A stretch of 64,000 nt of DNA from Heliopora coerulea (GCA_030142905.1 JASJOG010000462.1:1-64000), one strand, 5' to 3'; positions 45,409-57,841 are shown, counted from the first letter of the stretch. Numbers and translations: made by a program. Notes: a model not told the origin generated them from the sequence alone.

Positions 45409-45553
45409 TGTTATGATCTGTGATATTTTATTCTCCTAGCTCTCATGAACTCAAGTGACAACTCCTCTTTGTCTCATGTTACCGTTCATTTGTTTTACAT
45501 TAATTAGTTTGATATTAACAACTCCAAAGTATTAAATATCATATATCATTACA
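45409..45553 (-). repeat. 5' LTR of gypsy copy 1
   Basis: 145 bp, lacking one AATT of the TTAATTAATTAG stretch. It ends 31 bp before the E-box of gene 7. Confidence 0.9.
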
Positions 45554-45558
45554 GCCCC

Positions 45559-45817
45559 CGTCCACTCGACATGCATGTCTTGGTCACGTGCTTCTAAATG
45601 TCGAATCAGACTTCATAATCTATTGTATCTGTGACTATAGAATTTCTGGATTCTCAATTTCTTATTTCTGGGCGTTCTTGTTCACAGGGGAAACTAAAGT
45701 TGCGAGTTCTTGGTTTAGATTTTAAAAATGTTGTTATCGTGATTTGTATTTGGGCTCACATAGTCCAATCACTTAATGAATTAACGTGGTGTGTTTGGAG
45801 ATATTTGAAAGATCTGG
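45559..45817 (+). promoter_or_regulatory. Promoter of gene 7
   Basis: CACGTG at 45585-45590 in CTTGGTCACGTGCTTC. The CCAAT box reads CGAATCAG. The gypsy LTR ends at 45553, 31 bp upstream of the E-box, so LTR signals could influence this promoter. Confidence 0.5.
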
Positions 45818-47461
45818 ATGATTGCAGAAGTAATGGCTTCCGTCGAAGAAGGATACGACGATGAACGTTTTGAAAGTCCTGTTCCTCAGAATCTCCATTG
45901 CGCAATTTGTTTGAATGTGTTGAGGAAACCCATGCAATGTGTTAGGAACGAACATTCCTTCTGTCAACCATGTATAACGCGTTACGTACGAGAAACGCCG
46001 AGATGTCCAACTTGTATTGAACCATTGACATTACAAACATTACGACCTTCAAGACTTGTTGCAGACTTGTTATCACAGTTGAGGATTCATTGTGATAATG
46101 CCGACAGAGGATGTCCTAACATTGAAAAGCTGGAAATGCTTGAAGCCCATGTTGCACACTGTGGGTTTAGTCCAGTGCAATGTTCAAACGATGGTTGTGA
46201 ATTGATCGTGAATAGGAAAGATCAACGAAGCCACGAGACGAATAATTGCAATTTTCGTAAAGCGAATTGCGAAGTTTGTGGGGAAGAAGTCACTTATGGG
46301 AAACGACTATTGCATTGTTATGTGACTAGGACGGATTTTAATAAAATGAAAGATGAAATGTCCGGCATGAAAGAAATAGTTACAAGTCTCAGCAGAGAAC
46401 TGACACGTCATATGGCTGAGATGAGAGACAAGATGAGTGAACTGAAGGAGCAGATGGTTGGTATGAACAAACCGACAAACGATTTGAAACGAGAGACGGA
46501 CGAGATGAAGAAAAAAGTGTATAAAATTGAAGAACAGTTAAAAGGTCGATATTCTCCCGTTGGTTTCCATTCCGGTTGTTTAGTAGAGAACTGGAAGGTG
46601 AAAAATGATGTTATCATTGCTGGAGGGGATGGTCTGAAGTTAGTTGAAATGTTCAGCTGGACAACAAGACAGTGGACTCACCTCCCACCAATGACGTCAC
46701 TACGTGGCTGTTCATCGTCGTTTGTCCATGAAGATCAAATGTTTGTTTGTGGAGGAATTGGTGAGGACAGTATTGAGGTATTGAACTTGAAGGAACAAGG
46801 TGCACAATGGAAGAAATTTACTGCCAAGTTACCACAGTGGACCTACGGACATACCACTGTGGTTTATGAAAATAATTTATTTATTTTTGGAGGTTACAGT
46901 CGTGGTAAGTCAGTTAATGATATCTATAAAGTAAGTTTGGTTCCTCCTTATTCTTCCCAGTTAGTTTGTCATTTGTCAGAACCAAGAACATGCCATGGTG
47001 GACAATGTTTTGGTGACAAGGTTGTCATTGTTGGAGGAACAACAACAGATTATTCAAGTGGTTATCTTGACACAGTGTTATTATATGATATTACTAACAA
47101 CTGTTGTCAAACTCTCCCTCCATTGCCTTTTGCTGTCAGTTACATGGCAACTGTTGCCTGGAAAGATAACATTATCATTATTGGAGGACATGACAAGAAC
47201 AATAAAAAATTAAACACTGTTGTAGTTTATAATATAACAAATAGAAAGAGTACAATGTTACCAGCAATGAAACATGAGAGATCAGGCTGTAGTGCAGTGA
47301 TCACAGGAAATGTTATTGTGGTCATGGGAGGGAGAGATGAGAGAGGAAAAGATCTTAATTCAGTGGAATGTTTTAACATTCATACTTATACCTGGGAAGA
47401 ACTTCCCACAATGAAAGAGAAAAGATCTTATGCAACTGCAGTTGTGAAAAGTATTAGTTGA
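45818..47461 (+). CDS. RING-TRAF zinc finger-Kelch protein, gene 7 (type A, intact)
   Basis: 547 aa with all RING and TRAF-finger ligands present. The coiled coil resembles gene 1 rather than gene 5 (SELKEQMVGMNKPTNDLKR). Six blades. The variable residues are GGDGLKL, TSLRGC, GGIGE, QWTYG, GGYSRGKS, TDYSSGY, AVSYM, RSGC and KRSYA. It occupies the same place in unit 2 as gene 5 in unit 1, yet differs from it at nearly every variable site while the surrounding DNA is almost identical. The preferred start may be 45833 (MASVEEG, strong context). Confidence 0.9.
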   Translation: MIAEVMASVEEGYDDERFESPVPQNLHCAICLNVLRKPMQCVRNEHSFCQPCITRYVRETPRCPTCIEPLTLQTLRPSRLVADLLSQLRIHCDNADRGCPNIEKLEMLEAHVAHCGFSPVQCSNDGCELIVNRKDQRSHETNNCNFRKANCEVCGEEVTYGKRLLHCYVTRTDFNKMKDEMSGMKEIVTSLSRELTRHMAEMRDKMSELKEQMVGMNKPTNDLKRETDEMKKKVYKIEEQLKGRYSPVGFHSGCLVENWKVKNDVIIAGGDGLKLVEMFSWTTRQWTHLPPMTSLRGCSSSFVHEDQMFVCGGIGEDSIEVLNLKEQGAQWKKFTAKLPQWTYGHTTVVYENNLFIFGGYSRGKSVNDIYKVSLVPPYSSQLVCHLSEPRTCHGGQCFGDKVVIVGGTTTDYSSGYLDTVLLYDITNNCCQTLPPLPFAVSYMATVAWKDNIIIIGGHDKNNKKLNTVVVYNITNRKSTMLPAMKHERSGCSAVITGNVIVVMGGRDERGKDLNSVECFNIHTYTWEELPTMKEKRSYATAVVKSIS

Positions 47462-48929
47462 TAGGTTAAAGGAATTGTTTTGGAATGAACACAGGTTTTG
47501 GTATGAAATAAGTTTTATAAAATTAATTCAAGTATGTTGAGTGTAAAACAACAGTTTAATGTTGAGTGAAAGTGAGTGATTACTTGTTTAAAAAGTTTGG
47601 AAAATTAAGAATATTAAAAGATTAAGACTGAGAGTTTGCACCTAACATAGAAAATGTGGAAAATAAATAATGAAGAGAGAGTTAAATCATAAAAAGAATC
47701 ATGTCATATATCTTTGTAGACAATTGATGTAATGTTTTGTTTACTTAAACTGTGTGAGTCTAGCAGTAAATAAGTTAAATCCAGTACAGTTGTTGTTATA
47801 AATATCTGTGTAATGTTCAAGCTAGGTCAGTTCAATCACTGAAGTTGACAGCCGTGCCATAAGTTTTTACTACAGACCGACTAGTTTTGGCGGGAAAATT
47901 TCCGAGTTGATTTGAAGATAAACGAGATTCTGGTAGGTTTTAAAGAAGATTTATAAAAACAAACTTGGAGAAAAGAAGTTGAATGTTGTCAACGATAATT
48001 TTAAGCTGAAAACTAGTTGAATAGAGGCGAAAAAAACACGTAGTAGGTAAAAACAAGCAAGTAAACCTAAGCCATTAACTCACGAACACAAAGTTTCGTT
48101 AAAAGCGATGAAGAAAGGAACCAAAAGCCATATAATAAATTCCTTATTAATCTCGTTTGTTTGGTCTGTACGGGAAAGTATTTGTCCTCGTTTTTTCTTC
48201 GCACAGACGTCGCTCCGTCGGTCGGTCTGTTGTTTCCACTCATGTTGGTGGCATTTTTCTTTAATGTTTCTGCAAACCTGTAATGAAGTTGTGAAACATT
48301 TAACATTTATCATAAGCATCAACACATTTGTTGATTGTATCACAAGTCAGCAGGTCAGAAACACACAGTTTTATTGATTTACATATTGTACGACAAGGTA
48401 CAAATTCAAAAAGATAACGACTGGAAATATCTTGTGGAAACGCAAGTCAAACAAAGAATTTATCACTGTGTGTTATATGATTTATTAAATTTTATATGAA
48501 GAATGCTTTTAATTTGTTGAATTTTTATTATACAAAGTATTTTTTATTACTCTCTTCAGAACTATCATAACTTGAATAGATTAATTTTAGGATTTATTTG
48601 ATTTAGGTTTTTTAAGAAAATGAAGTAAATTTAGAAAATCTCAATTACTGAATGGTACTAACACCACTCAAGCATATCACAGTGGAATAAAGATACAAAA
48701 TATTTTAATTGTGTTGTTTTGTCATGTCTTAAAGAGAAGTCAAACCAGCTCTATAGTGAAATGTGTTTAGTTCTGATATGGGATTATTTCTGTATTGAAA
48801 TTGTGGCAAAATCGGTTCAGAGTGAACGGCAAGAGTACTTTTTATAATTTTATTTTGGCATTTAACGTATAGATTTACCGTAATGAGTTGAAGTATTTTA
48901 AAAGCAATGAGCAACCCTTCCCAACATGC
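47462..48929 (+). other. Type-A 3' flank of gene 7
   Basis: Non-coding. Close match to 30842-32251 and 3343-4839; contains an AATAAA near 47662. No gene seen. Confidence 0.6.
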
Positions 48930-48967
48930 TCTGACCTGAAGGAGACAAAGTCCGAAACATCGTCAGA
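48930..48967 (+). ncRNA. Hammerhead-like motif in gene 7 3' flank
   Basis: Same as 32252-32289: TCTGAC/GTCAGA stem I, decayed first box, stem II, intact GAAAC. Duplicated with the unit. Confidence 0.4.
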
Positions 48968-49254
48968 AATACGTAAGTAGTTTTTAAGTATTTTTTTTAC
49001 TTTCGGTGAGTTCTCTTCTTGAGTCTCGTTTACCATTACATGCAGGTTTTGAGAACTTAGCAGCACGTCATTTATATAATTGTACAACAAATTACAAGGA
49101 GAATACAAAAGCAAACAATTCACTAAAAGAAAAAAATTCATGCCCAAAAGTCTTGGTGCAAAATATCGCTCGCGTGGCTTTTTTCCTTTGTTTTGGGAGC
49201 TGTCGAATAGAACCAAGTAGAAATGTATTGAAGTTTCACAATGTAGCTGTAGAG

Positions 49255-52200
49255 CAGTGGCGTAGCCAGCCAAACAGAAGTGGGGGGGGACATGCGAGCG
49301 CCGTAGACGAGAGCCTACTAGAGGGTCCACACCCCTCTGGGAAAATTTTGATATCTGAGCTTGAGGTATCGTAGCCTGCGTGCAGTCCCGTAAAATGGGA
49401 CTGCACGCTGGCTAGAGGTATCGTAGAAGCCCGGAAATACAAAAAATGTTTCATTCTTTAAAAATGGTTCTTTATTTCTCACAAATTTCTTCTCTGGAAC
49501 AAAAAGTTATTGAAATTACAAAAGAAGTTTTCTGTTTTTAGCTAGTTTGAATGATTCAAGTAGGCTGTCCAGTTCGATCTTATCGGCTATGTCACGCTCT
49601 GTATTAATTTGAACAAGACTTTCAAGTCGTTCATCTGACATGGACGCGCGTAGATAATTGTTAATAATTTTTACCTTGCTATGCGCCCGTTCACACGATG
49701 CAACAGTGACAGGAAGAGTAGCAACAATTCTGACGAGGTCATACAGCTCGGGATACAGGCGGTTAAGCTCATTTTTGCCAAACAGCTTCAGCAAAGTTGG
49801 AAGGCAAAGCCAACGCTCAGGTTTTCTCGCAGATGATTTACGTGATGCAATCTCTTTTGATCTCATCCATTCTTCGTATTCTTTCTTCCATGCAGCAACT
49901 TCACTGGATTTCGAGAGCAAAATAAACTGAAGAGCTACCGTCTCAGAATTAATGTCGTATATGTTTGCCAACTTTCTTGCATTCTCAACATTTGCATCAT
50001 TGAGGTTCTTGGGATGGAAGATGTTAGATAGTGCCAAGATCTCACAAGCTTGGGAGGAAAATCTCTTTTCAAGCTCATTGTGTAGGCAATCAAGAAAAGG
50101 AAAGAAAAAATCTCTCTTCAACACCTCTAGGATTATCATCAAAACTTGTTTCGGATCGATTCACAGAAGCATCATGGTCTAAGATGAATGATCCATCGTT
50201 GAGGTAAGAGGGTATCGTACGCTGTCTCTTTCGGGCATGATTAGGGACAGAGTTCTGCAAATCATTCACGACTAATCTGTTTTTGGCGCAATAATCTTGC
50301 GCTTCAGTCAAAAACTCCTCCAATTTCTCCTCGTTTCTAAATGAAGATAGGGTCTTCTTAAGGGATTCCACACCAGATACAGCAGAAACTAAATCCATGT
50401 CTTCATGCTGAAAATACTCCGAAACTGATCTACTGAGAGAAAAGAACTTCTTCAACACGACGCACGAGGCAATAGACTTGAGCCTTTGCAATCGTAAAAG
50501 CAAGCCATCAGCAGCCGAGTCTCCCTCCCTTGACATTTTCTTTAGCATGGAAAAAATGGCGGGCAGTGTGTTTAAGACAGCATCTAGGTCGTCAGAACGT
50601 GCAGTCCACCGTGTGTCGGAAAAGGAATGCAACGCCTGTTTTCCCGTGGATATGCCATGTAATTGGAGTTTTTCTTCGAACAATGCGTGCCTTTTTGGAG
50701 GTCCCTCCAGATACCGGTATATGGAACCAATTGTATCAAATATATCATTCACTGCAAGCACGTTGTTAACGATAATAGTGTCTTAACGATAATATCACCT
50801 AGACTTTTTCCAGTTAAGCTGGTAACACGTTCAAGTTTAATGCAACGTTCCCAAATGTCATAGTCATAAACATATCTGACAATGATTGTCATAAATGCGC
50901 GTTTATGTGATGTAACTTCATTGCATTCAATTGAGTAATACTTGGCAGAAATGACTTCAGCTTTCACGGATTCTATGATCAAACTACTTAAAATTGTGAT
51001 CATTTCATTCTGAATATCGGGTGAAAAATAGGACAAATTCAGCAGATGATTTTCCATCCAATTCGTTAAGGGTTTATGAAATTTTGCAAGAAATTTGAGC
51101 TCCTCCATGAAGTTTCCACAATTTGATGAGTTTTCCGACTCATCATGCCCACGGAATGCACTGTTTTGTTTTGCCAAGTGTCTGACAACGTCAAAAATTG
51201 ACCGAAGTATCTCGCGATTTTCTTCCCTTTCTTTCATTTTTTTTGCTTTTGTAGCCTCAGCCTCCTTACTAAGGAGATTATTGACGTGATTTTTAGTACT
51301 TTTGAAATCTTACAAACGTGTCATCGACAAAACATATGTACGTGACTTAGCATGTTTCGCTAGTTTTCCTCCTTCACCTGAGGCATTTTTCCAGTTTCGG
51401 AAGCCTTTCTTTGTGAATATATCTTCTGAGCATCCAACTAAAAAAATAAAGTTTAACGGTTTTGAACGGCTTTGCAACTGCTTATTAAAGTCTTTTTAAG
51501 ACAGAACTTTATATTGACAAAAAAAAACTAATGACCTAACTGCGATATGCAACTCGGAGATTGAAAAAAGCTAATAAGTATGAATCATTAAAATTGTTTG
51601 TCAGTTTGAAACATATGCAGAAAAATCAAGTGTTTACTCCGTACTTACCAAGTGTTCCAAAGCACCTGCAATAATAGCAAAATGCTGCATCTTTTTCCCG
51701 TGAATACTCCAACCAACAAAATTCATTGTACCAGCGACTTTGAAACTTGAACGTTCTGCTTCCTACGGTCGTCGCTGGAAATTCGATTACTGGTCTGATA
51801 GGACCTAAATCATTTATGACTAAAGCTCGATTAGCTTCATTTATAACCTCAGTAGCAGGATCGCGTATGCTAACATCTCCCATGTTTTTCCACTCCAAGT
51901 CTTATTAAATACATTTGGTTAAACTGCGAGGAGCTGAGTAGTAACTTTATGTAAGTGTTATGAAACATACATTCCATCAGCTGACTTGGTGGTCTGCAAT
52001 TTATTATGAATTAAATGGAATTTATAAAACGTCAACCTAATCTATTGTGAAAATAGCTGCTATGAATAGGTAGACGATCGTATCACAAAAGTTGTAATGT
52101 TTGTTTGAGTTTTGTCTAGTTTTAGACATGTGAAGTTGTTATCTTATTTTTGTAACCAGCACCATAATTAGTCCTCTCGAAAATGTCAGTTACCGATCTG

Positions 52201-52473
52201 GCTTAAAAGGTTTCTGTCTATGTTATCGAATGTAAGGTCAAGGTACAAGTTGGTATTGTTAAATTTTAGCTCTGGTTTGTGTTAGTCCCGCCTATTAACT
52301 TACGGATTGCCTTGAATAAAGTTGTGGAAAGTTCGCCACAAACTGTCCGCTGGACGTTGCATCGTGCCCATCCCCCCATTTCTTATCGGATTTAAACATA
52401 TCTCGAGGGTGACCATGAATGGAAGTGGAGGGGGGACTCGTCCCCCCAGTGCTCCCCCGTGGCTACGCTTCTG
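49255..52473 (-). mobile_element. hAT-like DNA transposon, copy 2
   Basis: Same ends and flanks as copy 1 (CAGTGGCGTAGCCAGCC at the left), so it was duplicated with the unit rather than inserted anew. Internal deletion near 50771: 175 bp are replaced by GATAAT, a short filler that also occurs next to the break (AACGATAATATC). Confidence 0.85.
49516..51898 (-). pseudogene. hAT transposase, copy 2 (deleted)
   Basis: Same domain order as copy 1: TTF finger 51626-51898, DUF4371 50749-51237, core 50090-50761, dimerisation region 49516-50142. The deletion removes the GFDGASNMTGKDEG segment with part of the catalytic core. The frame breaks around 50130 differ from those of copy 1, so the copies have decayed independently. 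Confidence 0.8.
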
Positions 52474-53834
52474 GTACGAGTAACACAAACAGCATGGAAG
52501 AATAAAGAAGAAATTATAAAAGGAAAAGTGGTGCTGAGCCAATATTGGCATTTAAAGAGGGTTTAAGATTGCGAATAAGTAGACTTTCTCGTAAGAGAAG
52601 TTCGAACTCAAAAGGACAAGAAGAAAGGATTTTAAAATCATCAAAGGAGACTGGGTGATCCGTGTCACGGTGGTGTGAAAGAATACTGGTGAGGGGAGGG
52701 TTAGTGCGCTTTTTACCTGTGAGAGGTGAGATTCCCATATCATCAGATACGCGTGTATGGAGGTGTCGGATGGTGTCTCCGACATACGAAGCTCCGCAGC
52801 TTCGACACGTAAAATGATAAACTACATGCGATCTTAAGCGTAGAGGAATCTTGTCTTTAAAAGAGAAGAAATGTAAAAGTCTAAGCGACGGGTGAGCAAC
52901 ACACCTGATGTTGATGTGACGAAAAGCGGATGAGAAAAGTTTTTTTTTATCTGAGTTCGGATATGAGAGAAATGTTGCCCAGTAAATGGTAAAGAGAGGT
53001 AAACAACACATTTGGAAGCCGTAAGCAATTTAGTTGATTTGGAGAAGACTTTGTCTAGAAAGGAGGCGATACATCTGTCAAGAAGTTTTCCCGGATAACC
53101 ATTGTTAATAAAAATGCGTTTTAGTTTTCTAGTTCGGCATGAAAAATAACGTATGTAGAACAAATACTGAAACAGCGGTTAAGTAAAGAGAAAATCAAAC
53201 CCCTTTTGTGAGAAAACGGAATGAAGGAATCAAAGGAAGTAAGAAGACCTGTAAAAGTGGGTTTGCGGTAAACATTAGTTGAAAAGCAACCATTGGAACG
53301 GACGATATTGATGTCTAAGAAGGCAAGGATTTGTTGGCTTCTAATTCATGCGTAAATTTTATTTTGGAATGTCTAGAGTTGAGATAATTGAGGAATGGAA
53401 TAACGTGGTCGGGAGAACGAAATAAAATGAAACAATCGTCAACATAACGACAGTAAAACAACGACTTAAATTAGACGGGCAATCATTAATTAAAACAGAC
53501 TCATAGTGAGAAAGGAAAATATTCGCAAAGAGAGGTCCCAGGGGAGAACCCATGGCAACGCCATCAACTTGTTGATAGACCTCGCCGTTGAACAGAAAAT
53601 GGCAATTTTTTACCGCTAAATTTAAAAGCTTTCGAAACTCAAAAATAGAAAAACCGTGAAATTTATGGCTTTCGATGGCTTTCGTAAAGATGGCTTTCGT
53701 AAAAAATCGATGTCTTTCGTAAAGATATTTTGCTGGGCTTTGATATTCCTTTTGAGATTACGTTTTCTACCTGGTCGATCCATAGCTGATGTTTAAAAAA
53801 AAAAAATTCTACCATGCTTGTTAGAGTCAAATTG
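52474..53834 (-). mobile_element. Penelope-like element PLE-B, copy 2
   Basis: Equivalent to 35964-37340. GIY-YIG at 52514-53011 (VVYHFTCRSCGASYVGD). The RT core at 53359-53553 is shorter because a one-base deletion near 53469 breaks the frame after GVAMGSPLGPLFANIF. It lacks one unit of the short GGCTTTCGTAAA-type repeat present in copy 1. Confidence 0.8.
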
Positions 53835-53906
53835 TATATTATATATATATATATTATATTTATATATAATCTATATATATATAATTCATATATATATATT
53901 TATATA
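53835..53906. repeat. AT-rich TA-type block, copy 3
   Basis: Matches 37341-37413 between the two head-to-head PLEs. Confidence 0.8.
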
Positions 53907-55193
53907 GGTATTTAATATTAATCTTAGTAGGGAAGGAATTAAGGCGCTTCGGGATTCGAAGAATTATAGGGATGTTGTAATTAAACCTGCGTGTAAAGGT
54001 TCGGCGGTACTGATTTGGAGTTTAAAGGAATATAGAGAAGAGATTTATGCTCAATTAGGGGAGTCAGAGGTTAATGAAGAGGTGGATAATAACCCGGTTA
54101 AGGATCTAAACGAGAAAGTCATTACCAAATTAAAGGATTTAAAAGATAAGGGGATGATTTGTGATGAGAATCGGGCATACTTCAAGCCACAGAAGGAAGC
54201 TAAAATTGGTAGATTTTATCTTCTTCCCAAAATCCATAAGAGATTACATAAAGTACCTGACAGACCAGTGGTGTCAAATAGTGGAACACCCACTGAAAAG
54301 ATTTCGGAATTATTGGATTTTTACTTACAACCAGTGGTTAAAACGTTGCCCTATGTTATTAAAGATACTACCAACTTTTTATGTCGTCTGAAGGAAGTGG
54401 GTGATATCGCAGGAGGTGCTATTATTTGTAGTATGGATGTAGTGGGTCTGTATCCACATATCGCTCATGATGAGGGGTTGGAAAGTATGAGGTCGGTTTT
54501 AAATGAATATAATAGGAATATAGGTATTGATGGGGAATTGGCAGTGGAGGATTTGATAGATTTGACAGAATTGATTTTAAAAAATAATTATTTTGATATT
54601 TGAGGATAATATCGACCATCAGATATTGGTTACGGCTATAGGTACTAAGTTTGCACCTTCCTTCGCTGATATTTTTATGTCGAATTTGGAAGAGAGAATG
54701 ATTAGTGAATATGACCTGGATCCTTTAGTTTGGTGGCGTTTTTTGGACGATGTTTTTCTCATTTGACTTCACGGGAATGTGACTTACTTGAAGTTTTGAA
54801 TTTTGTTAATGGTTACCATCATTGTATTAAGTATACTTGGGAATGGTCAACCAAGAGACTTTCGTACCTGGTCGTAATGATTTTGGTGGAAAATGGAAAG
54901 ATTTTGACTGATGTGTAGTCTACGCCATCGGATTCACATCAGTGTTTGCATTATGGGTCGTTTCACCCGACGCATGTTAAGAAGGGAATTCCCTATGGTC
55001 AAGCTCTCAGGATGAAACGTATATGTAGCACGAAAGAAACTTATAATAGGAGAATAGAGATGGTCCGAGGGAATTTTGAAAAAAGGGGTTTTAGTAAAGT
55101 TTTTGTGGATTCCCAATTTAAGAAGGGCAAAAGGATCTCTAGAGATAGTCTACTGTGTGAAGAAGAGAGAAAAGGAAAAAAGAGGAATACGAC
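53907..55193 (+). mobile_element. Penelope-like element PLE-A, truncated copy 4
   Basis: RT open from 54082 to 54603 (FYLLPKIHKR, CSMDVVGLYPHIAHDEG), then stops, including the shared TGA in FLDDVFLI. Same abrupt change to RING-Kelch sequence near 55193 as in copy 3. Confidence 0.85.
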
Positions 55194-56746
55194 TTTGAAT
55201 GTGCTGAGGAAGCCCATACAATGTGTTAGGAATAAACATTCCTTCTGTCAACCATGTATAACGCGTCACTTACAAGGAACGTCGAGATGTCCAACTTGTA
55301 TTGAACCATTGACATTACAAACATTACGACCTTCAAGACTTGTTGCAGACTGGTTATCACAGTTGAGGATTCATTGTGATAATGCCGACAAAGGATGTCC
55401 AAACATTGAAAAGCTGGAATTGCTTGAAGCCCATGTTGCACACTGTGGGTTTAGTCCAGTGAAATGTTCAAACGGTGGTTGTGAATTGATGGTCAATAGG
55501 AAAGATCAACAAAGCCACGAGATGAATAATTGCAATTTTCGTAAAGCGAAGTGCGAAGTTTGTGGGGAAGAAGTCACTTATGGGAAACGACTATTGCATT
55601 GTTATGTGACTAGGTCGGATTTTAATAAAATGAAAGATGAAATGTCCGGTATCAAAGAAATAGTTACAAGTCTCAGCAGAGAACTGTCGCGTTGTATAGC
55701 TGAGATGAGAGAACAGAATGGTGAACTGAAGGAGCAGATGGTTAGTATGAACAAACCGATGAATGATTTGAAACGAGAGATGAGCGAGGTGAAGAAAGAA
55801 GTAGATAGAATTAAAGAACAGGTAAAAGGTCGAGATTCTCTTCTTGGTTTGCAGGACGGTTGTTTAGTAGAGAACTGGAACGTGAAAAACTATATTATTA
55901 TTGTTGCTGGAGGGATTGTTCGGAAGTCAGTTGAGATGTTCAGCTGGACAACAAGACAGTGGACTCACCTCCCATCAATGACGTCAGCACGTGACTGCTC
56001 ATCGTCGTCTGTCCACGAAGGTCAAATGTTTGTTTGTGGAGGAGGGAGGAAGGACAGTATTGAGGTATTGAACTTGAAGGAAGAAGGTGCACAATGGAAA
56101 AACGTTACTGCAAAATTATCACAGGAGACCTGGGGACATACCACCGTGGTTTATGAAAAGAATTTATTTATTTTAGGAGGTAAAAGTATTGGTAAAGTAG
56201 TTAATGATATCTATAAAATAAGTTTGGTTCCTCCTTATTCTTCCCACCTAGTTTGTCATACGGCAGAACCAAGAGCACGTCATGGCCCGCACCGTTTTGG
56301 TGACAAGATTGTCATTGTTGGAGGAACAACAACAGGTCATTCAAGTGGTTCTCTTGACACAGTGTTATTATATGATATTACTAACAACTGTTGTCAAATT
56401 CTGGCTTCGTTGCCATTTGCTGTCAGTTGCATGGCAACCGTTCCCTGGAAAGGAAAAATAATTATATTAGGAGGAAGAAATAATAATAATGAAAAGTTAA
56501 ATACTGTAATAGTTTATAATTTAGCCAATGAAGAAAGTGAAATGTTACCAGCAATGAAACACAAGCGAGCTTCTTGTACTGCAGTGACCACAGGAAATGT
56601 TAATGTTGTCATGGGAGGACGGAATGAAGATGAAAAAGAACTTAATTCTGTGGAATGTTTTGATTTTGATCTTAATTTTGTGGGTAGAACTACACCCTAT
56701 GAGTGAAAAGAGAAATGCTGCCACTGCTGTAGTGAAATCTGTTTAG
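54946..56746 (+). pseudogene. PLE-A / RING-Kelch chimera, gene 8 (586-aa frame open)
   Basis: The uninterrupted version of the chimera: 586 aa from 54946 to 56706. About 83 PLE-derived basic residues (ERKGKKRN near their end) precede NVLRKPIQCVRNKHSFCQPC. The RING lacks its first Cys pair. TRAF fingers, coiled coil and six blades are open, but an extra T near 56680 changes the last ~18 residues (FVGRTTPYE then stop); the ancestral B stop lies at 56744-56746. The propeller residues equal gene 2 and gene 6. No array promoter or E-box lies upstream. If expressed, it could bind the same target as gene 2 without full RING activity; that is inference. I list it as a pseudogene because of the missing promoter and damaged ends. 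Confidence 0.75.
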
Positions 56747-57611
56747 GACAGTTGTGGAATTATTGTCGAAGTAAAGTTCTTCTGAAACTTGTTGAATAGT
56801 ATATTTTTTACTCCATGTGAGCTAAGTATTTATTAAAGCTAAATCTGTTTAGTGCGATTTGTTTGTAAGGTGCTAGTATGTTATATGATTAAATTTGATA
56901 TCAACAATACATAGAAAACGTTTATTTTCAAAACAATAGAATAGTGCCACGTCGACTTACTCAGTTTGCTATTTTATGTTGTTAGCTCCTTGCAGATTTA
57001 AACAGCCACCAACATTGTTATCTAAGTCTTCCATTACATTAATTTCTCACCAATACGGCCGTATACATGCAATCCTGACCGTTTTGGACAAACTTGGTAA
57101 ATAACATGTCAAAAATGCACGCTTCCATTGGCGGAGAGTCATGTCCATATAGCTCGATCACAGAATGCGGGAGTGGCTCGATAGTAAAAGGTGGGATCGG
57201 CGAGTGATCAGCGACCTGTCTGCGACTCTCCAGAAATCCTGCTTCATACTGTTTAGCGAAAATTATCACTTCTCAAATATATCGTATTAAGATTTACGAA
57301 ACCGAAGAAGTTATTCAACTTTGTTGGAATGATACTACGTTAGGTGACAAACAGTTTTATTTTTACTGATCTTAACGCAACCTCTTACCCTGAACTTTAA
57401 TTAGAACTATAAGAGTCGGAGGGCAATATCAAGGCACCGTCAAGAAGATTTTAGTCATTTTGAGTGCAGCGGATCGAACTGGCTTTAGCAAATGAACGCA
57501 AAAAAACTCGCCAACAGGGCAGATAAAAGACCACCCAAAGAAAGGGCACGGGTGGCGACCTCCCAAAACCCTGTTCTAGTTGCGCCTCTGTTAACGAATT
57601 CTGATGAAATG
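56747..57611 (+). repeat. Type-B 3' spacer, copy 5
   Basis: Nearly identical to 40250-41114. No gene seen. Ends at the gypsy copy 2 target duplication. Confidence 0.7.
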
Positions 57612-57616
57612 GCCCC

Positions 57617-57765
57617 TGTTATGATCTGTGGTATTTTATTCTCCTAGCTCTCATGAACTCGAGTGACAACTCCTCGTTGTCTGATGTTACAGTTCATTTG
57701 TTTTACATTAATTAATTAGTTTGATATTAACAACTCCGAAGTATTAAGTATCACATATCATTACA
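57617..57765 (-). repeat. 3' LTR of gypsy copy 2
   Basis: Identical to 41120-41268 over 149 bp. Confidence 0.9.
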
Positions 57766-57841
57766 TCTTCCTTTTCTTAAAGTTTAACAAAATTTGAACT
57801 AAAGAGTCAATGCTGTTTAATCGTGTCTAAACGTGTACGAA

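Larger units (their letters stand above)
41120..45553 (-). mobile_element. Ty3/gypsy LTR retrotransposon, copy 1
   Basis: LTRs at 41120-41268 and 45409-45553 (TG...CA), flanked by the 5-bp duplication GCCCC (41115-41119 and 45554-45558). In sense orientation the PBS region (TGGTGTCAGGCGCGGGAT) follows the 5' LTR and fits the 3' end of a tRNA-Leu. A purine tract (AAGAAAAGGAAGA) precedes the 3' LTR. Order: gag, protease, RT, RNase H, integrase, as in Ty3/gypsy. The two LTRs differ at about 8 of 145 positions plus a 4-bp indel. Stops, a 23-bp deletion and an insertion make it dead. Confidence 0.9.
29030..45558 (+). repeat. Tandem segmental duplication, unit 1
   Basis: Contains, in order, an A gene, its 3' flank, hAT, PLE-B (minus), truncated PLE-A, a chimeric B gene, spacer and gypsy element (minus). 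Unit 2 (45559-61797) repeats the same order. Matching points are offset by 16.2-16.7 kb, and most non-coding stretches compared by eye are about 98-100 % identical. The left gypsy LTR is identical over 149 bp. The boundary at the gypsy right end is approximate. Confidence 0.9.
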
